Assembly (NCBI RefSeq): GCF_010548305.1
Contig: NZ_JAAGLV010000006.1
Span: 305,341-369,340, forward strand
DNA from: Streptomyces sp. SID13031
GTDB taxonomy: Bacteria > Actinomycetota > Actinomycetes > Propionibacteriales > Kribbellaceae
Direction: 5' to 3'
Length of the DNA: 64,000 bases
A program made the translations under genes and the position numbers. The notes under the pieces were generated by a model that made no database searches, had not been told where the DNA came from, and was given only the letters and a program-made list of their open reading frames with translations. How positions within the stretch are numbered: position 1 is the stretch's first letter; each line of letters begins with the position of its first letter. Below, piece by piece: positions 51,118 to 59,766 of this stretch.

Positions 51118-53289
51118 TCAGGCCTCCACGCTTGCATCCGTCGAAGTGGCCACCCGATCCACCTGGTCCTCGGGCGCACTTTCACTGTCGTCTTCGTTGT
51201 TGTCGTCGTGCTTGCGCTGGCCGAGCTGGTCGAGCCAGCTGATCAGGAGGTGGTGCACCGCGTCGGAGCCTACGGGTGGCTCCTCGACCGCCCAGCGCCG
51301 CGGGTGCACGAGAACCGCCTCGGTCTGCCAGCCACCGATCCCGCCGTGGCAACCGACCAGTTCCTCGAACGCGGCCACCTCCCGGGTGTACTCGTCCAGC
51401 CGGCTGATCACCACGATGTCGCCGTTGTGCGGCATCTCGGCCTGCCGGAGCATCGACGCGGCCGCCATCGGACCGTACGGCTGCAGCGGGTCGATGCCTT
51501 CGATCCGGCCGGAGCGCAGCACGTGGACGCCTGCCCGGCCGATCGCGACCGGCCCTTCCGCGAGCGAGTCCACCACGACGAAGCCGATGCCCGGATGCAT
51601 CGCGAGCCCAGGGATCAGCCGGGGGTGGAGCAGCTCGATCTCCTCCAACGGCACCCGGCCGGGTGTCCTGGCCAGGTAGATCAGAGCCAGGTTCCCCGAG
51701 GCCGTGACGATCATCTGCTCGTCGGCCGCGATCGGCGGCTCGCAGTCGGCGGGGCCCAGCTCGACCTCGCCACGCTTCGCCTTGCCATGAAGCGCCTTGC
51801 GGGTCACCTTGCCCCCCACGCTGGCGCGCAGGCTCAACTCGGTCAGGAACGCGTTGACCGGCCCCCAGCCTTCGGACCGGCCAGTGGCGGCGACGGGCGC
51901 CTTGGTGGTGTCGACCAGGTCGTCGACGACCTGGGTCAGGGTTCGGCCGTACCGCTGCAGGAAGGTCGAGCCCTGGCTCTGGCCGTGGTCGGACAGGATC
52001 ACGATCTCGTACGAGTGCGGCAGCAGGTCGATGATCCGCTTGAGCGCTCCGAGCACCCGGTCGAGCCCTTCGAGCGTCTGCATGGACTCCGGCCGGGTCG
52101 GGCCGGCGTGGTGGGCGACCTCGTCGTAGTCGACGAAGTCGCAGTAGATCGCCGGGGTGCCCTTGACCAGCTCGTCGGTGATCAGGGAGACGTTCAGGTC
52201 GCGCAGCAGGACGTTGGAGATGGCGCGGAGGAAGATGTACGAGCCGCCGCGGTTGACCCGCGGTACCAGGTTGCGGACGCGCTGCCGGCGGGCCTGGTGC
52301 AGCTCCTTGACCATCTCGGCGACACAGAGCACGAGCCCGCGGGCGGCACCCTGCGGACTGGAGAAGAACCGGACGTACCCACGGCTCCGGCCGGTCGGCA
52401 GCGCGGCCCGGCTGAACACCAGCTCCGACGTGGGCGCATCACCCGACCAGTTGTTGCTGATACTCGCGCCACCGTCGGCGAGCAGTCCGCGGCCGGTCGA
52501 CATCCGCGCCTCGATCTCGGCGGCGTCCCGGGCCCGGTTCGTCACCATCACCCGGCCGGTTTCCTTCTCATACCACCGGAAGGCCGGGATCTGCCCCGAA
52601 CCGCCGTGCAGGATGCCCGCCTGGCTGGCCGGCGTGGTCGCCGGTACGCCGGTGTGCCACTCGAGCATCGAGTGGCTACCGTCCCGGATCCACCCACCCA
52701 GGTGCGGCAGGTTGCCCGACATCACCATCCAGTTGAGCAGCGGAGCGGACAGCCCGTCGATCTGGATGATCAGCATCCCGGTCTTCGGGGCGGCCTGGAT
52801 CTTGCGCGCCCGGCGGCGGACGACCCGCATCACCTCGGAGACGTAGGCGTCGTCACTGCCCGCGTACGCGATCCAGCCGACGAAGGCGCTGACCGACGAC
52901 ATCACGATCGAGACCACGAACGGCGCCTCGACCCCGCCGTGCAGGTGCACCCCCGGATCCAGGGTGACACCCAGGTACACGACGCCGAACTGGCTCAGCA
53001 GCCCGCCGACCAGGACGCCGACCGAGCCGATCAGGACCGCGATCCCGGCCAGGATCCAGCGCACGATCAGCCCGATCACGGCGAGGATGACGACCAGCCG
53101 CAGGATCGGCCACGCGCCGTCACTGCTGCTGATCTGCGGCAGCGTCCAGAAGGTGATCAGGAGCGAGACCAGCGAGGCGAGCCCGCCGAGGATCATCGCC
53201 TGCAGGCCACGGGTGGTACGGCGCAGGTCCAGCCAGACCGGCCGGCGCTGCCGCCGGTCGATGGAAATCTGCTCGGGTGGTTTCGCCAT
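51118..53289 (-). CDS. membrane alkaline-phosphatase-superfamily protein
   Basis: A 723-residue protein. ATG at 53289 was chosen over a frame reaching 53379 with no family-like sequence. The N-terminal 150 residues hold four hydrophobic segments (phage-holin-like region), then a type I phosphodiesterase/alkaline-phosphatase domain: LIIQIDGLSAP (first metal Asp), GVPATTPASQAG (Thr nucleophile), FVDYDEVAHHAGP and LSDHGQSQGS (further metal ligands). A short disordered acidic tail follows. The substrate is unknown; phospholipid or lipoteichoic-type polymer turnover is possible. Confidence 0.85.
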   Translation of the reverse strand: MAKPPEQISIDRRQRRPVWLDLRRTTRGLQAMILGGLASLVSLLITFWTLPQISSSDGAWPILRLVVILAVIGLIVRWILAGIAVLIGSVGVLVGGLLSQFGVVYLGVTLDPGVHLHGGVEAPFVVSIVMSSVSAFVGWIAYAGSDDAYVSEVMRVVRRRARKIQAAPKTGMLIIQIDGLSAPLLNWMVMSGNLPHLGGWIRDGSHSMLEWHTGVPATTPASQAGILHGGSGQIPAFRWYEKETGRVMVTNRARDAAEIEARMSTGRGLLADGGASISNNWSGDAPTSELVFSRAALPTGRSRGYVRFFSSPQGAARGLVLCVAEMVKELHQARRQRVRNLVPRVNRGGSYIFLRAISNVLLRDLNVSLITDELVKGTPAIYCDFVDYDEVAHHAGPTRPESMQTLEGLDRVLGALKRIIDLLPHSYEIVILSDHGQSQGSTFLQRYGRTLTQVVDDLVDTTKAPVAATGRSEGWGPVNAFLTELSLRASVGGKVTRKALHGKAKRGEVELGPADCEPPIAADEQMIVTASGNLALIYLARTPGRVPLEEIELLHPRLIPGLAMHPGIGFVVVDSLAEGPVAIGRAGVHVLRSGRIEGIDPLQPYGPMAAASMLRQAEMPHNGDIVVISRLDEYTREVAAFEELVGCHGGIGGWQTEAVLVHPRRWAVEEPPVGSDAVHHLLISWLDQLGQRKHDDNNEDDSESAPEDQVDRVATSTDASVEA

Positions 53290-53398
53290 CAGGTACTTCG
53301 TACTCCCCGTTCGCGCGCGTCTCTGCCACCCCGAGCCTACGAGCCCCACCCCGGCAACCGCACACTCCGCCACACCCATTCTCCCCTGACCCCTACCG

Positions 53399-53432
53399 CC
53401 GCCGTCTCAGGGGTTAACCCCTGAGACGGCGG
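53399..53432. repeat. 34-bp perfect palindrome
   Basis: Each half is 17 bp (the right half begins AACCCCTGAGACGGC) and there is no loop. It lies beyond the GH43 stop. A degenerate relative, GGGGTTGACCCCTGA, lies at about 53476, and GAGGGGTTAGCCCC follows the MFS gene near 63866. Between them, GGGTTGCC (53431-53438) can pair with GGCAACCC (about 53457). It is probably a termination or 3'-stabilising element for GH43. Confidence 0.85.
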
Positions 53433-53504
53433 GTTGCCCAGCCAGATTCTCGGGGGGCAACCCACCGGCTGGGGGGTTGACCCCTGAAACGTGGGCGGGG
53501 CGGG

Positions 53505-54815
53505 TTACTGGAGTTCCAGGTAATCCACTTCCGTGTAGAGGTCGCCCTTGGTGAGGCGGATGGTGTTCCAGCCGGCGTTGAGGGTGATCGGGGCCGACGT
53601 CTGGCGCCAGTTGTCCCAACCTGCTGCCGGGTAGCCGACCGAGCCCTGGCTGTTGCCGTTGACAACCACGCCGTGACTCGCCGTCGCGCCCATCCCGTTC
53701 GCGTAGCCGACCCAGAGCGTGTAGCCACCGGCCGACGGAGCGAACACCGAGACCTGGACCCAGGAGTCCGCGTAGTCGATGTAGGCGGCGACCGCGCCCC
53801 CTGAGGCGCCTGCAGCTCCGGTACGGACCTGGCAGTGGTTGAGCGTGCCGCGCTCCGCTTCGGTCCGGACCCGGCTGCCACGGACCACCGGGAAGTCGTT
53901 CGCCCAGCCGAGGTCGGCGACGTACAGGTGTCTCGAACCGTTCACCCAGCCGTGCAAGAAGACTTTGCCGCCCACGAAGTCGGCACCACCAGGGCCGCAG
54001 ACGTGGTTGTCGAAGCTCGCCGTGGTCATCAGCGGGCGGAACGCGACGGTCCACGGGCCGTTGAGGCTCGGCGAGGTCGCGTACGACGTCTGGTAGTTGC
54101 AGTCGTTATAGCCGCCGCTGGAGTAGAAGAGCACGAACTGACTCCCCCGCTGGACCAGATCGGGCGCCTCGATCACGCCGCTCGCCGTGAGCATCGCGGT
54201 GTTGCCGCCGGTCAGGGCGGTGCCGTTGTTCGTCGTCCGGGTCAGCCAGAGCGTGGACGGCTGGCCGATCGCGTTGCCGTCGTTCTTCCAGGTCAGGTAC
54301 CGGGTGCCGTCGTTCGCGACGAACGTGTTCGCGTCGATGGCGCCGCCCTTGTCGAGCGGGCAGATCAGCGGCTGCGTGCCGACCGGGGTGAACGGACCGA
54401 GGGCCGAGCTCGCCGTGGCGACGCCGATGCATTGACGGCCGGAAGCCTTGTGCCAGGCGGTGTAGGTGAGGGTGTAACTCCCGTCCGGGTTCGGGTAGAC
54501 GTCTGGCGCCCAGGTGCGGCCGGCCTGCGCCCAACCCGCCGACGGGCCGCCGGGCATCGCGTCGCCGCGGATCGTCCAAGGACCGTTGGCGCTCGGCGCG
54601 GAGGCGACCGGGACGTGCCCGCGGCCGTTGTTGGTCGAGTAGGCGTACCAGGTGCCGTTCTTCTCGAAGACGTCAGGATCGGGGAAGTCCTCCCCGATGA
54701 TGTCGGCGGGGAAGGCCGCCGCAGTGACGCGCTGGACGGCGGCGTGGGCGGGTGAATTGAGCAAGGTGATGGGCAGGGCCAGGGCGGCGAGCGCCGCGAC
54801 GATTCTGTTGTGCAT
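53505..54815 (-). CDS. secreted GH43-family glycosidase with C-terminal carbohydrate-binding domain
   Basis: A 436-residue secreted enzyme from an ATG with GAGGAG 8 bases upstream. The signal peptide ends near AHAAVQ (about 26). The five-bladed propeller carries the GH43 catalytic acids: EDFPDPDVF (general base Asp), GAIDANTFV (pKa-modulating Asp) and GVIEAPDLV (general acid Glu). A CBM35/CBM6-like domain follows (EAERGTLNHCQV to VDYLELQ). Likely substrates are arabinan, arabinoxylan or xylan oligomers. It is divergent from the RpiR regulator, with candidate operators between them. Confidence 0.9.
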   Translation of the reverse strand: MHNRIVAALAALALPITLLNSPAHAAVQRVTAAAFPADIIGEDFPDPDVFEKNGTWYAYSTNNGRGHVPVASAPSANGPWTIRGDAMPGGPSAGWAQAGRTWAPDVYPNPDGSYTLTYTAWHKASGRQCIGVATASSALGPFTPVGTQPLICPLDKGGAIDANTFVANDGTRYLTWKNDGNAIGQPSTLWLTRTTNNGTALTGGNTAMLTASGVIEAPDLVQRGSQFVLFYSSGGYNDCNYQTSYATSPSLNGPWTVAFRPLMTTASFDNHVCGPGGADFVGGKVFLHGWVNGSRHLYVADLGWANDFPVVRGSRVRTEAERGTLNHCQVRTGAAGASGGAVAAYIDYADSWVQVSVFAPSAGGYTLWVGYANGMGATASHGVVVNGNSQGSVGYPAAGWDNWRQTSAPITLNAGWNTIRLTKGDLYTEVDYLELQ

Positions 54816-54885
54816 GAGTGACTCCTCAGGTGGGGCGGTACCTGTGCGGCCCACTTTTACATCGATTCACCTGAGAATCGAGGGC

Positions 54886-54900
54886 TGGAAATCATTTCGA
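54886..54900. promoter_or_regulatory. candidate RpiR operator 1
   Basis: TGGAAATCATTTCGA contains the perfect inverted repeat GAAAT-C-ATTTC. It lies 71 bp upstream of GH43 and 42 bp upstream of the regulator start, and resembles operator 2. Confidence 0.55.
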
Positions 54901-54904
54901 TCCC

Positions 54905-54941
54905 TTGACAGTTCATGAACTTGAGTGGAAATTCTTTCCAC
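54905..54941 (+). promoter_or_regulatory. RpiR promoter and candidate operator 2
   Basis: TTGACA at 54905-54910 is a consensus -35; a weak -10 would fall at about 54928. The palindrome GTGGAAA-TTC-TTTCCAC (54925-54941) ends on the base before the ATG and covers the -10. No ribosome binding site is visible, so the message is probably leaderless and the gene autoregulated. Confidence 0.55.
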
Positions 54942-55835
54942 ATGAACGCGACGGACATCCTGCAGCGGTTGCGCGAGCTCCGGCCCACCATGGGCGGCGC
55001 GCTGGTCCGGATCGCCGACTTCCTGCTGGCCGAGCCGGCCGAGGCAGCCCGCCTCACCATCACCGATCTCGCCGACCGCACCGGTACGTCGCCCGGAACC
55101 GTGACCCGGTTCTGCCACACGGTCGGGCTCTCCGGGTTCGCCGCCCTCAAGGTCGCGCTCGCCGAGCAGGTCGGCCGGTCCGGGACGAGTCGCTGGCGCA
55201 CCGACATCGGCCGGCAGATCGACCCGGGCGACGACCTCGACCAGGTCCTCAAGGTGATCGTCGCCGCCAACACCCAGGCACTGCTCACGACCGCGGACCA
55301 ACTCGACCTGGCCACCATCGATCAGGTCGCCCAAGCGATCACCGAGGCACGCGCGATCCATCTCTTCGGCGTCGGCACCAGCGCGATCACCGCCGATGAG
55401 TTGCGGATCCGGCTGCAGCGGATCGGATTCGCCTGCTGGCTGTGGCCCGAGCTGCACGGCGCGCTCATCTCGGTCGCGCTCGCCGACCAGCGCGACCTCG
55501 TGATCGGCATCTCCCACTCCGGCCAGATCACCGAAACCATCGCCGTACTGCGCGCCGCGGCCACCCGTGGCGCCCGCACGGTGGCCATCACCAATGACCG
55601 CACCTCCGCCCTCGCGGCCGAGGCCGAACTGGTCCTCACCACAGCCCAGACGGGCGCTGCACCAGCCGACGCGCTCGCCGATCGGCATGCGCAGCTACTG
55701 GTACTCGATGTCCTCTACACCCGAGTGGCTCAGCTGAACCACGCCCGCACGCTGACCGCCCTCGAAACCACCGCCGCCGCGATCGATCCGTACCGGGTCC
55801 CCAAACCCAAGCGCCGCCGCACTCCGCCCAGCTGA
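54942..55835 (+). CDS. MurR/RpiR-family transcriptional regulator
   Basis: A 297-residue protein. The N-terminal HTH_6 domain (1-77) includes ITDLADRTGTSPGTVTRFCHTVG, and the C-terminal SIS domain (about 110-250) binds phosphosugars (HLFGVGTSAITADELRIRL, DLVIGISHSGQITETI). It probably senses a sugar phosphate and controls the GH43 and alpha-barrel genes around it. ATG at 54942 was preferred to 54915 because the promoter and operator end there. The next gene follows after 10 bp. Confidence 0.9.
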   Translation: MNATDILQRLRELRPTMGGALVRIADFLLAEPAEAARLTITDLADRTGTSPGTVTRFCHTVGLSGFAALKVALAEQVGRSGTSRWRTDIGRQIDPGDDLDQVLKVIVAANTQALLTTADQLDLATIDQVAQAITEARAIHLFGVGTSAITADELRIRLQRIGFACWLWPELHGALISVALADQRDLVIGISHSGQITETIAVLRAAATRGARTVAITNDRTSALAAEAELVLTTAQTGAAPADALADRHAQLLVLDVLYTRVAQLNHARTLTALETTAAAIDPYRVPKPKRRRTPPS

Positions 55836-55845
55836 AGGAGTCCCC

Positions 55846-57048
55846 ATGACCACCACCCGCCGTACCGTCCTCGGTGGCCTCGTTGCCTTAGGCACCAGCC
55901 TCGCCGCACCCCGGGCGATCGCAGCACGTTGTCCCGCCGACGCCTCCTCGGCGGCCGCTTTCACCTTCCTGGCCGAGAAGATCGACCAGTACGGCAGCGG
56001 CAGCACGCTGCGCGTTCCGCAGAGCTACACCGGCGGCTTCTTCGCCGGCATCAACTTCGTCTCGTCCTTCCTGTACGACGAAGCGCTCACCATCATCGCG
56101 TTGATCCACGAGGGGTCCGCGGCCCAGTTGACGCGGGCGAAGGTGCTCGGCGAAGTACTGCTCTACGTCCAGCAGCACGACCCGATCGGCGACGGGCGCA
56201 CGCGTGCGTCGTACCAGCCGAATCCGCTGATCACCGCGGACGGTACGCCGTACATCGGCTCCCCCGCGGCCTACAGCGGTAACCAGGCCTGGGTCGGGAT
56301 GGCGTTGTGCCACCTCTACCAGCGGACCGGCCAGCGGAAGTACCTGACGGGCGCCCTGACCGCCGCGAACTGGATCCAGTCGAAGACCTGGTCGGCCGCC
56401 GGCATCCCGGGCTACACCGGCGGCCGCAGCGCCGACGACCAGCCGCTCACCTTCAAGGCGACCGAGCACAACATCGACATCGGCGCGTTCTTCGCGATGC
56501 TGAACCGCCAGACCGGTGACCGGAGCTGGGCGTCTCGCTCGGCGCAGGCGTTCGCCTTCGTCCGCGCGATGTGGGACAACCCCGGCCGGATGCTGTGGAC
56601 GGGCACCAATCCCGACGGCATGACGATCAACCATTACCCGATCCCGGCCGACGTCCAGGTCTGGGCCTATCTGGCCACCCGCGATCCCCGCTACAGCCAG
56701 GCGGTCGACTGGGTGATGGCGAATCTCGCAGCGTCCGACGGCGGTTTCACCGGTATCAGCTTCAGCAACACCGATACGAGCAAGGTGTGGTTCGAAGGCA
56801 CCGCCCACCTGGTCACCGCGCTCAAGGTCCGCCGGGCTCGTGGCGACCAAGCCCGCGTCGACACCTACCTGGCCAGCCTCCGCGACGCCCAGCTGCGCGC
56901 CCCCAACGCCGACGGCAAGGGCATCGTCTCCGCGTCCTCCGACGGCCTCGACACCGGCTTCGGCGATCTGTACTACGCCTCGCTCCACACGGGCGCCACC
57001 GCCTGGTACCTGCTGGCCACCACCGGCACCAACCCCTTCGTCCTCTAG
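55846..57048 (+). CDS. Tat-exported alpha/alpha-barrel protein, probable glycosidase or lyase
   Basis: A 400-residue protein with a twin-arginine signal peptide (TTTRRTVLGGLVALG, cleavage near AIAAR about 27). The mature part has repeated helical segments with aromatic clusters (GNQAWVGMALCHLYQRTGQRKYL, EHNIDIGAFFAMLNRQTGDRSW, ADVQVWAYLATRDPRYSQAVDW) typical of (alpha/alpha)6 toroid carbohydrate-active enzymes. I cannot assign a GH or PL family. It shares an operon with the RpiR regulator and lies opposite GH43, so it probably acts on the same plant polysaccharide. Its ribosome binding site is GAAGGAG. Confidence 0.75.
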   Translation: MTTTRRTVLGGLVALGTSLAAPRAIAARCPADASSAAAFTFLAEKIDQYGSGSTLRVPQSYTGGFFAGINFVSSFLYDEALTIIALIHEGSAAQLTRAKVLGEVLLYVQQHDPIGDGRTRASYQPNPLITADGTPYIGSPAAYSGNQAWVGMALCHLYQRTGQRKYLTGALTAANWIQSKTWSAAGIPGYTGGRSADDQPLTFKATEHNIDIGAFFAMLNRQTGDRSWASRSAQAFAFVRAMWDNPGRMLWTGTNPDGMTINHYPIPADVQVWAYLATRDPRYSQAVDWVMANLAASDGGFTGISFSNTDTSKVWFEGTAHLVTALKVRRARGDQARVDTYLASLRDAQLRAPNADGKGIVSASSDGLDTGFGDLYYASLHTGATAWYLLATTGTNPFVL

Positions 57049-57162
57049 TTGAGCCTCGTCTAATAGATCAATCGATCGGGCATGATCACTGGACCGGAAG
57101 GTCCTTGGGATAGAGACTCCGGGGTAGCTGGTTGGTTTCCGCCTGAGCGTTGAGGGGTTCTT

Positions 57163-58752
57163 GTGAGTAAATTACCGAGAGTGTCGGGCCGTGGATTGGT
57201 GGCGGTCGCGGCGGCAGTGGCGGCGACGGCAGGGCTGGTCGGGCAGTCGGCCGGCGCGCCGGCCGCAGTACAGCAGGTGCAGGCGACCGGGCTGCAGCAG
57301 CAGCTGGACACCTTGCTCGCCGATTCGCGATTCCAGGGGTCGCAGGTGGGCCTGCTGGTCCGGGATGCGACCACTGGCGAGACCTTGTACGACCGGAACA
57401 GCGCGACGCGGTTGCTGCCCGCGTCCAACACGAAGCTCTTCAGCTCGACGGCCGCGATGCACACGCTGGGGACCGGCTTCCGGTTCCATACCGACGTACT
57501 GGCGACCGCGCCGGTCAAGAGCGGGAAGTTGCGCGGAGACCTTTATCTGAAGGGATTCGGCGACCCGACCGCGCTCGAGTCCGACTACGTCGCGCTGGCC
57601 AAGCAGATCGCCGGCGCGGGCATCAAGCGGATCGACGGCAACCTGATCGCCGACGACACGTACTTCGACCACGTGCGCCTCGGCGACAGCTGGGCCTGGG
57701 ACGACGAGCCGTTCTACTACAGCGCCGAGATCTCCGCGCTGACGCTCGCTCCGAACACCGACTACGACTCCGGCACTGCGATCGTCGAGAGCCTGCCCGG
57801 CGCCACGGTCGGGGCACCCGTCAAGCTCAAGGCCGTCCCGGCGAACGGCGTACTCAAGCTGGTCAACACCGCCACGACCGGCGCGGCGGGGTCGGCCAAC
57901 ACGCTCAACATCGAGCGTGACCATGGCACCAACGTCGTCCGGATCACCGGGTCGGTACCGGCTGGTGCCACCGTCGGCACGGAGTGGATCACCGTCTGGG
58001 AGCCGGCCCTGTACGCCGCTGACGTGTTCCGCCGCGCTCTCACCGCGGAAGGCGTCCGCGTCGACGGGAACATCCGCGCGGCCGCGACACCGGCTGCTGC
58101 CAGGCAGCTCGCCCGCGACGAGTCCATGACCGTCGGCGAGCTGATGACACCGTTCCTCAAGCTCTCCAACAACATGCACGCCGAGACGCTGGTCAAGGCG
58201 ATGGGCGCGGTTACGAAGGCGAACGGCAGCTGGCCGACCGGCCTGGGCGTCGTCACGGCGTACGCGAAGAGCGTGGGCGTCGACACCGCCACCATCCGGC
58301 TGTCCGACGGCTCCGGTCTGTCCCGCAAGGTGAACGTGACGGCCAAGAGCGTCACGGACATCCTGCTCGCGGCGCAGAAGGAGCCCTGGTTCAAGCAGTG
58401 GTACGACGCGCTGCCGATCGCCGGGAACGCGGATCGCTTCGTCGGCGGCACCCTGCGAACGCGGATGGCGAACACCCCGGCGGCGAACAATCTGCACGGC
58501 AAGACGGGGTCGCTGACCGGCGTGACGGCGCTGTCGGGCTACGTGTCGACCAAGGACGGCCGCAAGCTGGTCTTCTCGATGATCTCCAACAACTACCTGA
58601 CCAGCCCGCGCTCGGTCGAGGACGCGGTCGGCGTGACGCTCGCCTCCTGGACCGACCAGGCACCGGTCGCGGCGGTCAAGCCAGACACCAGTCGGAGGGC
58701 CCAACAAGCCGCTGACGACTGCGACGGCAACGACTGGATCAAGGCCTGCTGA
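57163..58752 (+). CDS. dacB: D-alanyl-D-alanine carboxypeptidase/endopeptidase (class C PBP4)
   Basis: A 529-residue penicillin-binding protein that trims or cuts peptidoglycan peptides. A signal peptide (to about residue 32) is followed by the three active-site motifs: S88-N-T-K91 (SxxK), SNN in FLKLSNNMHAE, and HGKTGSLTG (KTG). The insertion domain of PBP4 proteins lies between the first two. The start is GTG. The C-terminus ends in a short Cys-containing tail (DDCDGNDWIKAC), unusual and possibly a disulfide. Confidence 0.93.
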   Translation: MSKLPRVSGRGLVAVAAAVAATAGLVGQSAGAPAAVQQVQATGLQQQLDTLLADSRFQGSQVGLLVRDATTGETLYDRNSATRLLPASNTKLFSSTAAMHTLGTGFRFHTDVLATAPVKSGKLRGDLYLKGFGDPTALESDYVALAKQIAGAGIKRIDGNLIADDTYFDHVRLGDSWAWDDEPFYYSAEISALTLAPNTDYDSGTAIVESLPGATVGAPVKLKAVPANGVLKLVNTATTGAAGSANTLNIERDHGTNVVRITGSVPAGATVGTEWITVWEPALYAADVFRRALTAEGVRVDGNIRAAATPAAARQLARDESMTVGELMTPFLKLSNNMHAETLVKAMGAVTKANGSWPTGLGVVTAYAKSVGVDTATIRLSDGSGLSRKVNVTAKSVTDILLAAQKEPWFKQWYDALPIAGNADRFVGGTLRTRMANTPAANNLHGKTGSLTGVTALSGYVSTKDGRKLVFSMISNNYLTSPRSVEDAVGVTLASWTDQAPVAAVKPDTSRRAQQAADDCDGNDWIKAC

Positions 58753-58812
58753 TGGGCCTGAAGGTTTGCTAATGGATTAGACAGTTCGGTGGTCGTTCAG
58801 CACGATGTGGGG

Positions 58813-59766
58813 ATGACCGCCGTACTGCCCGCAGGGCACACCTTCCGCCGGCCGACCAAGGACGACGCGTCGGCGATCTTCGAGCTCGTCGCCGCGCGCA
58901 ACACCGCGGCCGTCGGCTTCGCCGACTTCACCCTCGACGACATGCTCGACGAGCTCGCCGAGCCCGGTTTCGACCTGGACCTGGACGGCTGGCTGGTTTT
59001 CACCGGCGATGCTCTCGCCGGCTATGGCACCGTCTTCGGCAAGGGCGACCACCAGCTCCTCGACATCGACCTGTACGCCGCCGACCCCGCCGTGGCCGAG
59101 TGGCTACTGGCTCGGATCTACGAGCGCGCCCAGGAGCTGGGCCGAGCCCACGGCCGCTCCGAGGTGACGCTTGACGTAGGCGTCTACCGCGCCGAGACCG
59201 GAAAGCGCGAACTGCTGGCCGGCGACGAGTTCGCGCCCGGCACGACGTACCACCGGATGCGGATCGACCACACCGGGCCGGTGACGGCGCCCGACGTACC
59301 GGCGGGCGTGGTGCTTCGTCGCGGGGCGCTCGACGAGGCAACGCGGCGGACGGCGCACGCGCTGCTGACGGAGAGCTTCACCGGGCAGTACGGGTTCATG
59401 TCCCGCTCGTACGAGGAGTGGTTCGCGGGGCGGGATGCGCAGTCGACCTTCGACTGGTCACAGCTGCACGTGCTCGAGCTGGACGGGCGCGCGGTCGCGT
59501 TCATCGAGAACAACGACCAGTTCATCGAGGACGAGAACTGCAACTACGTCAGCCGGCTCGGGGTGCTCGAAGAGGCGCGCGGACGCGGGTTGGCCAAGTT
59601 CCTGCTCCGGGACGCCTTCGCCGCCGACGCCGCGGCCGGGCGGACCGGCACGATTCTGCATGTGGACACGAACAATCCGACGCCCGCTCTGGGTCTCTAT
59701 CTCTCGGTCGGCATGGCGGCGGTCCTCGTCATCGACGTCTGGCGGCGCACGCTGCCGGTCGCCTGA
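58813..59766 (+). CDS. double-GNAT-domain acetyltransferase (paralogue 1)
   Basis: A 317-residue protein. ATG at 58813 was preferred to GTG at 58789 because GTGGGG precedes it. Two GNAT modules are visible: an N-terminal one (FRRPTKDDASAIFELVAARN) and a complete C-terminal one with SRLGVLEEARGRGLAKFLLRDAF (acetyl-CoA loop RGRGLA) and HVDTNNPTPALGLYLSVGM. This layout is common in actinobacteria, including mycothiol synthase-like proteins. The stop overlaps the start of the next gene, a paralogue. Confidence 0.87.
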   Translation: MTAVLPAGHTFRRPTKDDASAIFELVAARNTAAVGFADFTLDDMLDELAEPGFDLDLDGWLVFTGDALAGYGTVFGKGDHQLLDIDLYAADPAVAEWLLARIYERAQELGRAHGRSEVTLDVGVYRAETGKRELLAGDEFAPGTTYHRMRIDHTGPVTAPDVPAGVVLRRGALDEATRRTAHALLTESFTGQYGFMSRSYEEWFAGRDAQSTFDWSQLHVLELDGRAVAFIENNDQFIEDENCNYVSRLGVLEEARGRGLAKFLLRDAFAADAAAGRTGTILHVDTNNPTPALGLYLSVGMAAVLVIDVWRRTLPVA

